A stretch of DNA of 46,247 nucleotides from Pseudomonadota bacterium (GTDB taxonomy: Bacteria; Pseudomonadota; Gammaproteobacteria; Steroidobacterales; Steroidobacteraceae): assembly GCA_021816775.1 (NCBI GenBank), contig JAKAXA010000027.1, positions 1 to 46,247 on the forward strand, given 5' to 3'. Below the pieces are notes generated by a model. That model did no database searches and was not told the origin of the DNA. It saw only the letters and a list, made by a program, of their open reading frames with translations. Within the stretch, counting starts at the first letter, position 1. Each line of letters begins with the position of its first letter. Position numbers and translations under genes: made by a program. This document shows, piece after piece, positions 8,332 to 17,576 of the stretch.

Positions 8332-9630
8332 TCAGGGCACCATCGCACGTATCAGCGTGGCGATCTCGATCGTCGCGAAATTCGAGAACGTGTCGCAGAC
8401 CGCGTAGGGCAGGATAATGCGGTTTCCCTGGCGCATGGCGCCGCACGTATACACGACGTTCGGGACGTAGCCCTCGCGGGCCGATCGCTCCGGTCGCAGC
8501 AGCGGCTCGGGCAAGCGGGCGAGTACCTTCCCGGGGTCCTGTTTGTCGAGTAGCGCCGCTCCGATGCAATATCGTCTCATCGGTCCGACACCGTGAGTGA
8601 GCAGTAACCAGCCCTCTTCGAGCTCGATCGGCGAGCCGCAATTGCCGATCTGGACGAATTCCCAGGGGAATCGAGGTGCGAGCAGCGCGGCACCCTCCTG
8701 CCAGGAGTACAAGTCATCCGAGTAGATGAGGTAGAGGTTCTCGTTGTCCTGCCGCCCGATCATGGCGTAGCGACCGTTGATCTTTCTCGGGAAGAGGGCC
8801 ATGCCCTTGTTGCGCGCAGCCGCTCCCGTCAGGGCCGTCATGCTGAAGCGCTCGAAGTCGGTGGTCTGGAGCAGCTCCGAGCGGATCGACCTGCCGTTGT
8901 AGGCGGTGTAGGTCGCGTAGAAAGTCTTCCGGCCGGCGTCGTCGAACTCGACGAACCGGGCATCCTCGATGCCGTTCGACTGCGCCTCGGTCACGGGGAA
9001 GATGACACGCTCGCTGATGTCGCCGTCGGGCTGGAATTCCACTTCGATACAGTCGCTGCGCATGCCGGGGACCACCCGCTGCAGGTGGGGAATCGACGCC
9101 AGGCGTGCGGTGGGGTCTACGGTCACGGTGCCATCGGCCGCGAGCATTCCCGATCGGAAGGTGAGTGAGGACACATGACCTTCCCCTACGGCCCGCAGGC
9201 TGAGGATGAAGCGGCGCGCGCCGCTCGCCACGCCGGACTGGTCCGGGTGCGCGACCATGCTCGGATTGAACAGCGCCGCCGCTTCGAAGGAGTACTCATG
9301 CAGGAAGTAGGCGCCCACGAGTTGGCGTTGCACCTGCGTGAGGGGATTGTGCACGGAGTGAACGACTTCCATCGCGTCGGCACGCGTCTCGAAAGTCGCG
9401 AGCAGCCGGCGGTGGCGGCCCTCGAAGTTCTCCAGCACCTCCGTCAGTTGCCGCAAAGCGGTGTCGGGATCGAGAGCGAGGACCCGGTCGACGATGTGCG
9501 TCACCCGCTTCGTGTCCGTCGGGGTGAGGTCGCGAGGCTCGGTGCTCGGCTTGAAGTGACGCATCACCACTCTGGTCGGGTCGGGACTCAGGCGCAGGGG
9601 CTGCCGGTTTACTAGCGTGGGCGATGACAA
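8332..9630 (-). CDS. Glycoside hydrolase family 130 protein (mannoside phosphorylase family)
   Basis: The 432-aa product matches GH130, inverting phosphorylases or hydrolases that split beta-mannosides, releasing mannose-1-phosphate when phosphate attacks. Supporting motifs are EAAALFNPSMVAHPDQ (about residues 115-130), SNGIEDARFVEF (about 210), NKGMALFPRKINGRYAMIGRQDNENLYLIYSDD (about 265-297, a conserved FPRKI-GRY-M-R-D block), QIGNCGSPIELEEGWLLLTHGVG and the C-terminal ILPYAVCDT. No signal peptide, so it acts in the cytoplasm. The start is a TTG with AAGGAG six bases before it; no better in-frame start exists nearby. It is the last gene of manA-GT4-GH130, 23 bases after the glycosyltransferase. 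Whether it phosphorolyses, hydrolyses or trims is unknown. Confidence 0.9.
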   Translation of the reverse strand: MSSPTLVNRQPLRLSPDPTRVVMRHFKPSTEPRDLTPTDTKRVTHIVDRVLALDPDTALRQLTEVLENFEGRHRRLLATFETRADAMEVVHSVHNPLTQVQRQLVGAYFLHEYSFEAAALFNPSMVAHPDQSGVASGARRFILSLRAVGEGHVSSLTFRSGMLAADGTVTVDPTARLASIPHLQRVVPGMRSDCIEVEFQPDGDISERVIFPVTEAQSNGIEDARFVEFDDAGRKTFYATYTAYNGRSIRSELLQTTDFERFSMTALTGAAARNKGMALFPRKINGRYAMIGRQDNENLYLIYSDDLYSWQEGAALLAPRFPWEFVQIGNCGSPIELEEGWLLLTHGVGPMRRYCIGAALLDKQDPGKVLARLPEPLLRPERSAREGYVPNVVYTCGAMRQGNRIILPYAVCDTFSNFATIEIATLIRAMVP

Positions 9631-9653
9631 AGTGTCTCCTTATCGCTCGGCTG

Positions 9654-11957
9654 TCACGCGAAGCCATCGGCGTCGGCAGTGAGCTGCATCGGTTGGATCG
9701 GGCGGGCGGTGCTCAAGCGGTCGAGCTGCCGCATATCGGCGAGACTGAGAAGATAGGAGATGACGGATTCGCCGCCGCGGTTCTCGTTGGGGCGATCCGG
9801 ATGCAGGCCGTCGCGGCAGCTGCCGCTGTCCAGGTCGATCAGCGGCAAAGACAGATCGTTGTCGCCGAAGAACCATGCGAGCGCCCGCTCCGCGTGCGCC
9901 AGCCAGGCATCATCGCCGTCGGCACGCCACGCAGCGAGGCACGCAGAGATCGCGGCCGCGGCTTCCAAGGGCTGCTGGTCGAAGGCGCGCGGCATCGTTC
10001 GCTTGGCGCCGAAGCTCATCGAGCCGACGGGCCTGAAGCAGCCCGCGGCTGTCGTCTGCAGGCTCATGAGCCAGCGCAGTGAGCGCAGGCCGGCTCCCAG
10101 GTGGTGCGGCGTTCCGAGCGCGTATCCCGTCACGATCAGGGCCTGTGGCAGGCGCGCGTTGTCATAAGCGAGCTCTTCCTCGAACCATTGCCAGTCGGCG
10201 CTCTCGACCGCCTCCATGAGGACCAGCAATCGGTCAGCGAGCCGCTTTCGCATGCCGCAGGCTTCGGCGTGCTGTGGGACTGCCGCGCAGTAGCCATCCA
10301 GGCCGAGCAGCGTGAAGCTCCAGGCGCGCGGCGAGAGAAAGCTCTCCACGATCGGCAGCGCCTCGGCGAACAGGGCCGCGGCCCAGCGTCGCCGCGGCTC
10401 TCCGCGGCCGGCGCGGGCGCACTCGCCGAGGGCCCACAGCGCACGCCCGTGACTGTCCTCGGACCCCGGCTCGCCGTGCCAGCGCCGATCGAAGCCCATG
10501 AAATTGCGAAAGCGCTTGGTGGCGGGATTCCAGGCATGCTGCACGAACGCGGCGAACCGGCTCGTCAAGGCCTCCGGCAGGGGCGACTCACCGGCCCGCT
10601 CGAGGGCGCAGGCGAGCAGCAAGGCGCGCGCGTTGTCGTCGGTGCAATAGCCATGCGAGCGATCTGCAACGGAATGCGCCGCATGCTGAAGCAGACCGGT
10701 GTCATCGCACAGGGCTAGCAAATGTCCGATCGGGGCCGCCCGGACACCCTGAGAGGCGCGACGAGCTGCGCTGCGCTCCTGGGTCTTGCGTGGAGTCTGG
10801 CGGCGCCTCGCGCTGCCGCAGGTACTCTCGAACAGTGCGCAGTAGCGCTCGGCGATTCTCGGCCATATCGTCGACCGGCCTTGCGCGTAGGCGCGCTGGC
10901 GCATTGCGAGTCGCCTGGGCCCGTCGCTCAGCAATGCCGCAGTCTCGCGGCCGAGCGCCGCGACATCACCAAACGGAACCAGCACGCCGCGCCCGTCTCT
11001 CAACAGCTCGCGCGCGTGCCAATAGGGCGTCGAGACGACCGCCTTCCCCATGCCGAAGCTGTAGGCCAGGGTTCCGGATGTCATCTGCGCCTCGTTGAGA
11101 TACGGAGTCGCGTAGACATCGCACATTGAGATGAACTTCAGCAGCGTCGCCTGATCGACGAATCGATCGAGAAACACGACATGGTTCTCGATTCCAAGCT
11201 CGCGCACCCGCGCCACGAGGCTGTTGCGATAGGCCTCGCCTTGATCACGGACGAGGTTCGGATGCGTCGCGCCGAGCACGACGTATACCGCCGCAGCGCA
11301 GCTCTTCAAGACTTCGGGCATCGCGTCGATCATCACTTCGACACCCTTGCTGGGCGAGAGCAGGCCGAAAGTCAGAATGACCGGACGGCCTGCGAAGCCG
11401 AGGGAGCACTTCGCCTCATCGGGCTCGACGAACGCGCCATCCGGAGTCCCGTGCGGAATGACCTCGATCTTCCCGGGCGCCACTTGATAAACGGCACGCA
11501 GCAATTCCCGGCCCTTCTCGGCCATGACGATGACGCGCGCGGAAGCCTCGACGATCTCGCCGAGGACTCGCCGCTGCGCCGACGTCGGCCGCTCGAGCAC
11601 GGTATGGAACGTGGTGATGAGCGGCATGGTCAGCCGCCCGGTCAGCGCAGTGATGTGGCTGCCCGCCTCGCCGCCGAAGATGCCGAATTCATGCTGCAGT
11701 GAGACGATTTCGCACCGCGCGCGGTTCAGGATATCGGCTGCGTTCTTGTAGTCCTCGAGCCGTCGATCATTGATCTGCAGGCACACGGCGGGCGGGTAGT
11801 CGTAGGCGCGCCCGTCATCGGTCATGGCCACGATGCAGCATCGCTCGTGCTGCGGCAACTTCTCGATGGACTGCTGCAGGTCGGTCGTGAAGGTGGCGAT
11901 GCCGCAGCGTCGCGGGAGCGAATTGCCAACCAACGCGAATCGCCCGAGGGGGCTCAT
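9654..11957 (-). CDS. GT4 glycosyltransferase fused to a C-terminal alpha/alpha-toroid-like domain
   Basis: This 767-aa protein has two parts. Residues 1-385 form a GT-B family 4 glycosyltransferase: PRRCGIATFTTDL, VSLQHEFGIFGG, the nucleotide-sugar region VILTFGLLSPSKGVEVMIDA, and the acceptor EAQMTSGTLAYSFGMGKAVVSTPYWH. After a basic linker (about 385-410), residues 410-767 contain HGYCTDDNARALLLACALE, WNPATKRFRNFM, EDSHGRALWALGE and QPLEAAAAISACLAAW, a series of paired helices like the six-hairpin fold of sugar-acting enzymes. Relatives of this fusion are found beside GH130 genes. Its ATG overlaps the manA stop in an ATGA junction, so translation is coupled. Likely role: making or remodelling a mannose-containing glycoside; the donor (GDP-mannose or other) is inferred from the operon. 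Confidence 0.88.
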   Translation of the reverse strand: MSPLGRFALVGNSLPRRCGIATFTTDLQQSIEKLPQHERCCIVAMTDDGRAYDYPPAVCLQINDRRLEDYKNAADILNRARCEIVSLQHEFGIFGGEAGSHITALTGRLTMPLITTFHTVLERPTSAQRRVLGEIVEASARVIVMAEKGRELLRAVYQVAPGKIEVIPHGTPDGAFVEPDEAKCSLGFAGRPVILTFGLLSPSKGVEVMIDAMPEVLKSCAAAVYVVLGATHPNLVRDQGEAYRNSLVARVRELGIENHVVFLDRFVDQATLLKFISMCDVYATPYLNEAQMTSGTLAYSFGMGKAVVSTPYWHARELLRDGRGVLVPFGDVAALGRETAALLSDGPRRLAMRQRAYAQGRSTIWPRIAERYCALFESTCGSARRRQTPRKTQERSAARRASQGVRAAPIGHLLALCDDTGLLQHAAHSVADRSHGYCTDDNARALLLACALERAGESPLPEALTSRFAAFVQHAWNPATKRFRNFMGFDRRWHGEPGSEDSHGRALWALGECARAGRGEPRRRWAAALFAEALPIVESFLSPRAWSFTLLGLDGYCAAVPQHAEACGMRKRLADRLLVLMEAVESADWQWFEEELAYDNARLPQALIVTGYALGTPHHLGAGLRSLRWLMSLQTTAAGCFRPVGSMSFGAKRTMPRAFDQQPLEAAAAISACLAAWRADGDDAWLAHAERALAWFFGDNDLSLPLIDLDSGSCRDGLHPDRPNENRGGESVISYLLSLADMRQLDRLSTARPIQPMQLTADADGFA

Positions 11958-12913
11958 GGCGCCTCCTCGGCAGGAGCAGCCCGACTGGCCGGCACCGACT
12001 CTACTCGCAAAGACGCTCGCGACGGGCCGCGGGCAGGGTCAGGCACGCGCATGCCGTTCGCGCGCCGGAGCAGGTACGGCGCCGGAACGGACCGAGCATA
12101 TGCAACCAGGCACTGAAGGCGATTCGCTCCGACTTCGATGCGGGCGGGCTCGCCGTCGAGAAAGACCGCATTGCCCGCTTCGACCTCGATCGAATCCACC
12201 TGGCCCGCGCCGGCGAGTATGAACAGCCAGGTCTCGGCTGCGGCGTCCAGTTCCCGCACCACCCCAGGCGCGAGCGTCATGCGTTCGAGCACGAAATGCG
12301 GGTTGGCAACGAGCAACGTTCTGGCCGCGGTCAGTTTGCGCGGCGCGGTGTGCCGCTCGGACTGACGGGCGCTTGCAGCCGCCACGGCCATATCGATGTG
12401 AAGCTCCCGCCGCCTGCCGTGCTCGAACAGCCGCAACGTCGCGTCAGCTCTTTGCTGGACCTCGACGATGACCAGCCCCGCCCCGATGGCGCGGATCGAG
12501 TCCGGGGGCACCAAAGTGCAGTCGCCCGCTCGCACCGCGTGCCATTGAACTCGTTCGGCGATCGTGCCGTCGCGGATGCACGCCTGCAACTGAGCGGGAT
12601 CGAGCTGCTGCTTCAATCCTACGGCGATGCGGGCATCCGCGGTGGCGGCGAGGACGTACCATGCTTCGCACTTGCCGTGCACCAGGCCGATCGAGCGCGC
12701 GAGCTGCTCATCCGGATGCCCCTGAATCGAGAGCGGCTCGTCGGTGAAAATCAGTTTCAGCAGCAGAGTCGGCTGGGGTGCCGAGGAATCGGCGCGCTCG
12801 AACCGGGCTTCTCCGACCGCCGTCAGTGGGTCCTGATAGGCGTTCCAGGGCCTCAGGTCGGTGCGGCCCCAGGGCTTGGGTATGATGTGAATGCGGGCCT
12901 GTTCGACCGCCAT
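11954..12913 (-). CDS. manA: Class I mannose-6-phosphate isomerase-like protein
   Basis: The 319-aa protein fits the cupin-type mannose-6-phosphate isomerase family, which interconverts fructose-6-phosphate and mannose-6-phosphate. Seen: PKPWGRTDL near the N-terminus, LLLKLIFTDEPLSIQGHPDEQLA (the zinc-site QGHPD motif, about residues 52-74), HGKCEAWYVL with its KxE metal ligand, and the later VEVQQRADATLRLFEHGR. Relatives have about 320-390 residues. ATG 12913 is strongly supported by AGGAGG five bases upstream, although the frame stays open further. It is first in the operon with the GT4 fusion and GH130 genes and would supply or recycle mannose-6-phosphate. Confidence 0.9.
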   Translation of the reverse strand: MAVEQARIHIIPKPWGRTDLRPWNAYQDPLTAVGEARFERADSSAPQPTLLLKLIFTDEPLSIQGHPDEQLARSIGLVHGKCEAWYVLAATADARIAVGLKQQLDPAQLQACIRDGTIAERVQWHAVRAGDCTLVPPDSIRAIGAGLVIVEVQQRADATLRLFEHGRRRELHIDMAVAAASARQSERHTAPRKLTAARTLLVANPHFVLERMTLAPGVVRELDAAAETWLFILAGAGQVDSIEVEAGNAVFLDGEPARIEVGANRLQCLVAYARSVPAPYLLRRANGMRVPDPARGPSRASLRVESVPASRAAPAEEAP

Positions 12914-13123
12914 GAGGGCCTCCTGGTTGACGAAGCGGGAACCAATGCGCCGCTCTCCCTTCCCGGGACGTCGAGATGCTTTCGCTCGCGCGCAGGCGGT
13001 GACTCGATGTCCCAATATGGAGCCGGGGCGTCGGTGTTGGCGGATACCGTCACAGGCGCGAACCTCGCGCCCAAGAGACACGCGCAGCCGGCAACGTTCA
13101 TCCGATTTGAGCCCTCCGGTGAG

Positions 13124-13391
13124 TCACGCGGATCCGTAGCAAAGGAGGTGAAACGTCGTGCGGTAGACCGATGAGGATCACCACAGCCCCGACGTCCGCG
13201 CCTCCCGCGCGATGCAAATTGACTCGGGTCACTGGTGCGATCGCGAACAAGTGAAATAACCGCCCGCGAGTGATCGCGCCGAGGATCCCGAAAGAATGTC
13301 GCTGATGTTGCCATCTGCGCTCGAGTTGACGATTCGGCCGGCGATGACGCCGGCAATGGACCCCAGGACGATCCACGACAGCGATGGCATG
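13124..13391 (-). pseudogene. GlsB/YeaQ/YmgE-family small membrane protein, frameshifted twice
   Basis: From ATG 13391 (GGAG seven bases upstream) the reading MPSLSWIVLGSIAGVIAGRI is the family's usual first membrane segment. After DIL the frame shifts at about 13289-13293 and continues as GILGAITRG then HLFAIAPVTRVNLH and VGAVVILI. A second shift (an extra G at about 13168) leads to VYRTT and a TGA at 13124-13126. The mended product is about 88 aa, the family's usual length (transglycosylase-associated, stress-induced inner-membrane proteins). As written the first frame stops at about 13229. It may be a decayed gene or hold two sequencing errors. Confidence 0.75.
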
Positions 13392-13589
13392 ACGATCTCC
13401 GGCTGCGAGGCGCACCGGGTGAGGGTCACGCAGCGGCACGCTTCTGTCGAGTAGACGCACAGTCTGCCTGCGCATCCCGGCGACGTCGGTGCGCAGGCGC
13501 ACAGAGCGCGCAAGATCGGGCTGCTACATTAGTGAGGGAATCCGATCGGCGGACGTGGGGATAGTCACGCGGTCCGATCGAGGAGTTGC

Positions 13590-14204
13590 ATGCCATTGTT
13601 CACGTTGGAGCACAGTAAGGCCGCGTATCGAGTGGACTTCGCAGTGCTGGGTGGTGCATCCACAGGTCTCGGGGCGCTTCTGGTGCTCATGAGCCCCCGC
13701 GCACGCCTGATCGAGACTGTCGCGTGCGCCACACTCGGCCTGGCCAGCTGGACCTTCATGGAATATGGGGTGCATCGGTTCGTTCTGCACGGCGTGAAGC
13801 CGTTCAGCACGTGGCACGCGGAGCACCACCGGCGGCCAGCGGCGAGGATCTACGCGCCGACACTTGCCAGTGTCGTTTCTATCGCCGCGTTGTGCTATCT
13901 GCCCGCGTGGCTCGTCCTGGGTCACTGGCCCGCTTGTGCGCTCACGTTCGGAGTGGTGGTCGGCGATCTCGCCTACTCGGTTACCCACCACGCGGTGCAC
14001 CACTGGGGCGGCGCAGGCGGCTGGCTGGGGCGGCGCAGGCACTGGCATGGACTGCATCACGCCCGGCCCCTCGAACGGGCCCGGCGGCCTGGATATTACG
14101 GCGTGACGAGCCCGTTCTGGGACTACGTCTTCCGAACCGCCCCTGGCGGCAGCGGCAATGGCCGGCTACGCGGCTACCGAGCCGCGGGCACGATCGGCAT
14201 CTGA
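13590..14204 (+). CDS. Fatty acid hydroxylase / sterol desaturase superfamily membrane protein
   Basis: A 204-aa integral membrane di-iron enzyme. It shows the histidine clusters of the superfamily in order: HRFVLH (about residue 62), WHAEHHRRP (about 75-83), THHAVHH (about 134-140) and HWHGLHH (about 154-160), placed between hydrophobic segments (about 18-35, 42-58, 93-112, 115-132). These histidines bind two irons that activate oxygen for C-H hydroxylation or desaturation of a lipid. AGGAG five bases before ATG 13590 fixes the start. The small size and HRFVLH/WHAEHH spacing resemble carotenoid or fatty-acid 2-hydroxylase-like proteins; the substrate is unknown. It converges with zwf. Confidence 0.88.
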   Translation: MPLFTLEHSKAAYRVDFAVLGGASTGLGALLVLMSPRARLIETVACATLGLASWTFMEYGVHRFVLHGVKPFSTWHAEHHRRPAARIYAPTLASVVSIAALCYLPAWLVLGHWPACALTFGVVVGDLAYSVTHHAVHHWGGAGGWLGRRRHWHGLHHARPLERARRPGYYGVTSPFWDYVFRTAPGGSGNGRLRGYRAAGTIGI

Positions 14205-14229
14205 CCGCCCACGCCGGCCCCCAGCAGGC

Positions 14230-15642
14230 CTACCGGACACTCGCAGTGTCCTGAGCCTGCGCTAAAGCTGGCGGCGCCGGATTCAGCCAGATGTCCTCCG
14301 GGCCCACGAGGCGCGCAGCCTCCTGCGGCCCCCATGTGTCCGGCTCGTACGAGTACAGCGGCGCCACGTCGCCGAGGATCGGCTCGACCACGCGCCACTG
14401 CGCCTCCACGAAGTCCTCGCGTGCAAAGAGTTGGCCGATGCCGCGCAGCGCGTCGCCGAGCAAACGTTGATAAGGTGGCAGATTGGCCGCGCCGCTGCGC
14501 GTGAGAATCAGCTCAACGTCCTTTCCCACCATGCGCTCGCCCGGTTGCTTCACGCGCAAGCCGAGGCCGATGTCGATGTCGGGGCTGATGCGCATGCGCA
14601 TGTGGCTGGAAACCGGACTCACGTGTTCTGCGAAGGTCTCGCGCGGTGGCCGGCCGAACTCGACCCACACCTCGGTGGCGGTGACCGGCAGCTTCTTGCC
14701 GGCACGGAGGTAGATCGGTACATCGGCCCACCGCCAGGTGTCGATGTGGAGCCGGACAGCGACGAAAGTCTCGGTTGCCGAGTCGGGGCTCACGCCGGGC
14801 ACCGAGCGATAGCCGGTGTACTGGCCGCGCACGACGTCCTCGATCGCAATGGGGCGAACCGCCTTCAGCAGCCGGACCTTCTCATCGCGCACCGCCTCGA
14901 ATTGCTCGCCCGTCGGCGGATCCATGGTGAGTATCGCGAGCACCTGCAGCAGGTGGTTTTGAACGACGTCGCGCACTGCGCCGGTTGCGTCGTAGAACTG
15001 GCCGCGGTCCTGCACTCCGATGCTTTCGGCCATGGTGATCTGGATGCTGCGTACGTACGTGCGATTCCAGATCGGCTCGAACATAGGATTGCTGAAGCGG
15101 GTGTAAAGAATGTTCTGCACCGGTTCCTTGCCGAGGTAATGGTCGATGCGAAAGATGGCCTCCTCCGGGAAGCACCGATGCAGGATCCCGTTCAGCTCGA
15201 CGGCCGAGGCGAAGTCATGGCCGAAAGGCTTTTCGACCACCACTCGCCCGTTGGCGGCGCAGCCGCTCGCGGCGAGTCCTTCGACCACCGTCGCAAACAG
15301 GGCGGGCGGAATGGCGAGGTAGTGCAGCGGCCGCTGCGCCGCGCCCAGCTCCTGGCGCAGGCGCGCAAAAGTCGCCGGATCCGCATAATCCCCGTCCACA
15401 TAGCGCAGCAGATCCAGCAGTTTGCGCAGGGTATCCGGATCCGCCCCACCGTGGTGATCGAGGCTGTCCCTGGCGCGTGCCCTGAATTGCTCGAGCTGCC
15501 AGCCGGCCTTCGCCACGCCAATGATCGGAACGTCGAATTTCTCGTCCCGGATCAAGCCCCGCAGCGCAGGGAATATCTGCTTGAAGGCCAGGTCTCCGGT
15601 CGCGCCGAAAAAGATGAATGCATCCGACGGTTGCTCTGCCAT
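14230..15642 (-). CDS. zwf: Glucose-6-phosphate 1-dehydrogenase
   Basis: The 470-aa enzyme oxidises glucose-6-phosphate to 6-phosphogluconolactone with NAD(P)+, the first step of the oxidative pentose phosphate and Entner-Doudoroff routes. It has the N-terminal dinucleotide site IFFGATGDLAFKQIFPAL, VVVEKPFGHD, and the substrate-binding and catalytic RIDHYLGKEPVQN (first His about residue 168). DVPIYLRAGKKL and a C-terminal PPYQRLLGDALRG are also typical. ATG 15642 has GGAGG eight bases upstream, better than the longer frame from 15675. No gene for 6-phosphogluconolactonase or Edd/Eda is next to it, so it stands alone here; it would supply NADPH. Confidence 0.95.
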   Translation of the reverse strand: MAEQPSDAFIFFGATGDLAFKQIFPALRGLIRDEKFDVPIIGVAKAGWQLEQFRARARDSLDHHGGADPDTLRKLLDLLRYVDGDYADPATFARLRQELGAAQRPLHYLAIPPALFATVVEGLAASGCAANGRVVVEKPFGHDFASAVELNGILHRCFPEEAIFRIDHYLGKEPVQNILYTRFSNPMFEPIWNRTYVRSIQITMAESIGVQDRGQFYDATGAVRDVVQNHLLQVLAILTMDPPTGEQFEAVRDEKVRLLKAVRPIAIEDVVRGQYTGYRSVPGVSPDSATETFVAVRLHIDTWRWADVPIYLRAGKKLPVTATEVWVEFGRPPRETFAEHVSPVSSHMRMRISPDIDIGLGLRVKQPGERMVGKDVELILTRSGAANLPPYQRLLGDALRGIGQLFAREDFVEAQWRVVEPILGDVAPLYSYEPDTWGPQEAARLVGPEDIWLNPAPPALAQAQDTASVR

Positions 15643-15996
15643 CAACTTATCCTCCGTTGCGGCCGAAATGACCATGCAGCCCCGCGAATCGACTGCCGGG
15701 CGGCCTGCCGGCGCTCGCCGGGTCCAACCCGATCCCGCCGGGATACCAACCTCCTGCCGCGATCAACGGACCGCGGGATGCCGCCTGAGAGGACGGCTCC
15801 GGGGGCGCAGTACTGCGCGCACTTGTCTGAACGCGCGGCCTGCACCGCGTGGGATGCTCCGAGTCCCCTTGGACGGGCCACAGTGACCTGTGTACGCCAG
15901 AGCACCGAAAACAGCAACCGTACGGTGCATTCTGACCTAAGGCGCCTCACGGTCGGAGCGGCGCACTGCGCAGGTACACTGCCGAGGAACTCGACC

Positions 15997-16275
15997 ATGA
16001 ACCTCCTCTTGTTCGCCGTCATGGGCGGATACATCGGGTGGAAGCTCGGCCGGACGATTTGCGCCTCCGATGGGCGCTTCTCCCTCACCAGGAATATCCT
16101 CATCGGCACCGCCGGTGCACTGGTCAGTGAATGGCTCGTCGTCCGGGTCATGGGGGAATCTGCGCAGCAGGATTTCACCGTAAGCGCCTCGCTCGCATCG
16201 CTCGGCGCGATTGCGCCCCTGGTCGGCGTCGATCTCCTGCGGCAATTCCGTCACGCGCTGAAGGGCAGGTCGTAG
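15997..16275 (+). CDS. Small integral membrane protein, YeaQ/YmgE-like
   Basis: The 92-aa protein starts at ATG 15997, with GAGGA eight bases before it. Its layout is a first hydrophobic helix with a glycine pair (LLLFAVMGGYIGWKLG), a polar stretch, a second helix (NILIGTAGALVSEWLVV) and a third (LASLGAIAPLVGVDLL). The GG-x-x-GW and N-I-x-I-G-x-x-GA spacing recalls the GlsB/YeaQ/YmgE family, but the match is loose. It is divergent from zwf, 354 bases away. Function unknown. Confidence 0.65.
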   Translation: MNLLLFAVMGGYIGWKLGRTICASDGRFSLTRNILIGTAGALVSEWLVVRVMGESAQQDFTVSASLASLGAIAPLVGVDLLRQFRHALKGRS

Positions 16276-16796
16276 TGGCAAGGACGCTTTGGCCGGCACC
16301 TCGCTGTTCCGGCTGCGCGTGCCGGCCGAATGCCGCCACGACATTTTGCGCGACCCGTGCGGCCTCCGACCGTCGTCGATAGGAACCAGAGTGCCGTCGT
16401 ACGCTGAGCGGAACCGCCTCGAGCCGCCAGGCGGTTGACAAGGCGATTGCGCGCGCCAGCGCCCGCGTACTCAAGTGCGCAGCAGCATCAAGCTCATCAA
16501 GCACGATTGAGGCCTGTCGCGCTCGCCCGGGATTTTCTGCAGCGGAGGGTCACCGCGGCGCAGTCGTGGGCTTGCGGGGTGCGAGCCGCTCGCGGTCGTG
16601 CGATCCGCTGAATTCTCGGGCGATAGGGAGTCAGGATCATGCGGAACTCGAGCATCTGCAGCCGCACCGGAGTCTCTTCAGGGCGGCCGCGCCGTACTCG
16701 GCCGCTCCATGCACCCGGAAAGCGTTCTGCGGCAACTCCAGGCCGACTGTCGCACTCCTCATGAACCGACGTGCCTGCCGCTGTTCAAGTGGTTGT
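16276..16796. other. Region without a recognisable gene
   Basis: Frames are open in places (for example + strand 16598-16831) but lack ribosome-binding sites and family motifs, and their residues look like random high-GC translation. I see no RNA gene or repeat. Confidence 0.5.
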
Positions 16797-17282
16797 TCAG
16801 CCGTGTCGCCTCGGCGCATCAGGCGCCGTGACGGGGTGGGGGCGAGTGCCATGTTGCTTGCCTTCGCGCGGCCGCGAGGTTGAGAAATACTCGCGAACCC
16901 TCGCGGCAATCTGTCGATCGGTCATCTTGTCCGCGGCCTCGACGGCGCATACTCGTCCCCCGAGCTTGTTCTTCACGAGTCGTTTCTTCAGTTCGCCCTT
17001 GGCCTCGCCCGGACCCAAAATGATGAACGATGCGGCATTGCGAAGCGCCGCGACAACCGCATCGTAGTAGATGTTGAGCTCTCCGGTGAGCGCATTCTGT
17101 CGACTATCGTCCGCCGGCACCTGATCTGCGGCATACCGTCCCTTCATCGGAGAATCCCCTGAGCGACGCAGCTGGCTCTCTACCTTTGAGACGATGTGTG
17201 TCGAGCGTTCGCCGGCGGGAGTGACAAAAACCATCAGCGCTCTGCGATGATCGATCCAAACGCCGGCCGTGTATTTCTTCAT
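16797..17282 (-). CDS. Uncharacterised 161-aa protein, eRF1-domain/host-attachment-like
   Basis: The product begins MKKYTAGVWIDHRRALMVFV, a pattern shared by a family of short bacterial proteins variously named host attachment or translational machinery proteins and thought to resemble an archaeo-eukaryotic release-factor domain. It continues with LTGELNIYYDAVVAALRNA, then FIILGPGEAKGELKKRL and VCAVEAADKMTDRQIAARVREYF, which are the strongest family blocks. ATG 17282 is preceded by AGGA; the frame is open to 17450 but without a start signal. The tail after REYF (about residues 135-161) is low complexity. Function is unknown; relatives often sit among stress genes. Confidence 0.8.
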   Translation of the reverse strand: MKKYTAGVWIDHRRALMVFVTPAGERSTHIVSKVESQLRRSGDSPMKGRYAADQVPADDSRQNALTGELNIYYDAVVAALRNAASFIILGPGEAKGELKKRLVKNKLGGRVCAVEAADKMTDRQIAARVREYFSTSRPREGKQHGTRPHPVTAPDAPRRHG

Positions 17283-17576
17283 GTGCTGTTGTCCTCGTTC
17301 AAGACCAATGAAGTATGCGCGCTTGTTACGGTGCAAGCGATGGGCTGGCGGGCAACTGATTCTGGGCCGACGGCGACCCCGGCGGCGGCCGGCTCTGGTC
17401 GTGATGGCGTTGAAGCTTCGCAGCACTCGGCGTGTGCCGCCTGTGTCCACGCGCAGGGTACGTGTCGCTTGTGTACGCTCCCGTACAGACCGCTGCGCTG
17501 ACGGTCTGCTTGACTGTCACGCTCGTGCTGAATTCGCGGGGGTCGGCCAAGCGGCGAGCCAGATGGTTCAACGACA

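Noticed and set aside
14431..16275. 614-aa + strand ORF opposite zwf
   Set aside because: Most of it is antisense to zwf and has no motifs; only the last 92 codons from ATG 15997, with a ribosome site, look real.
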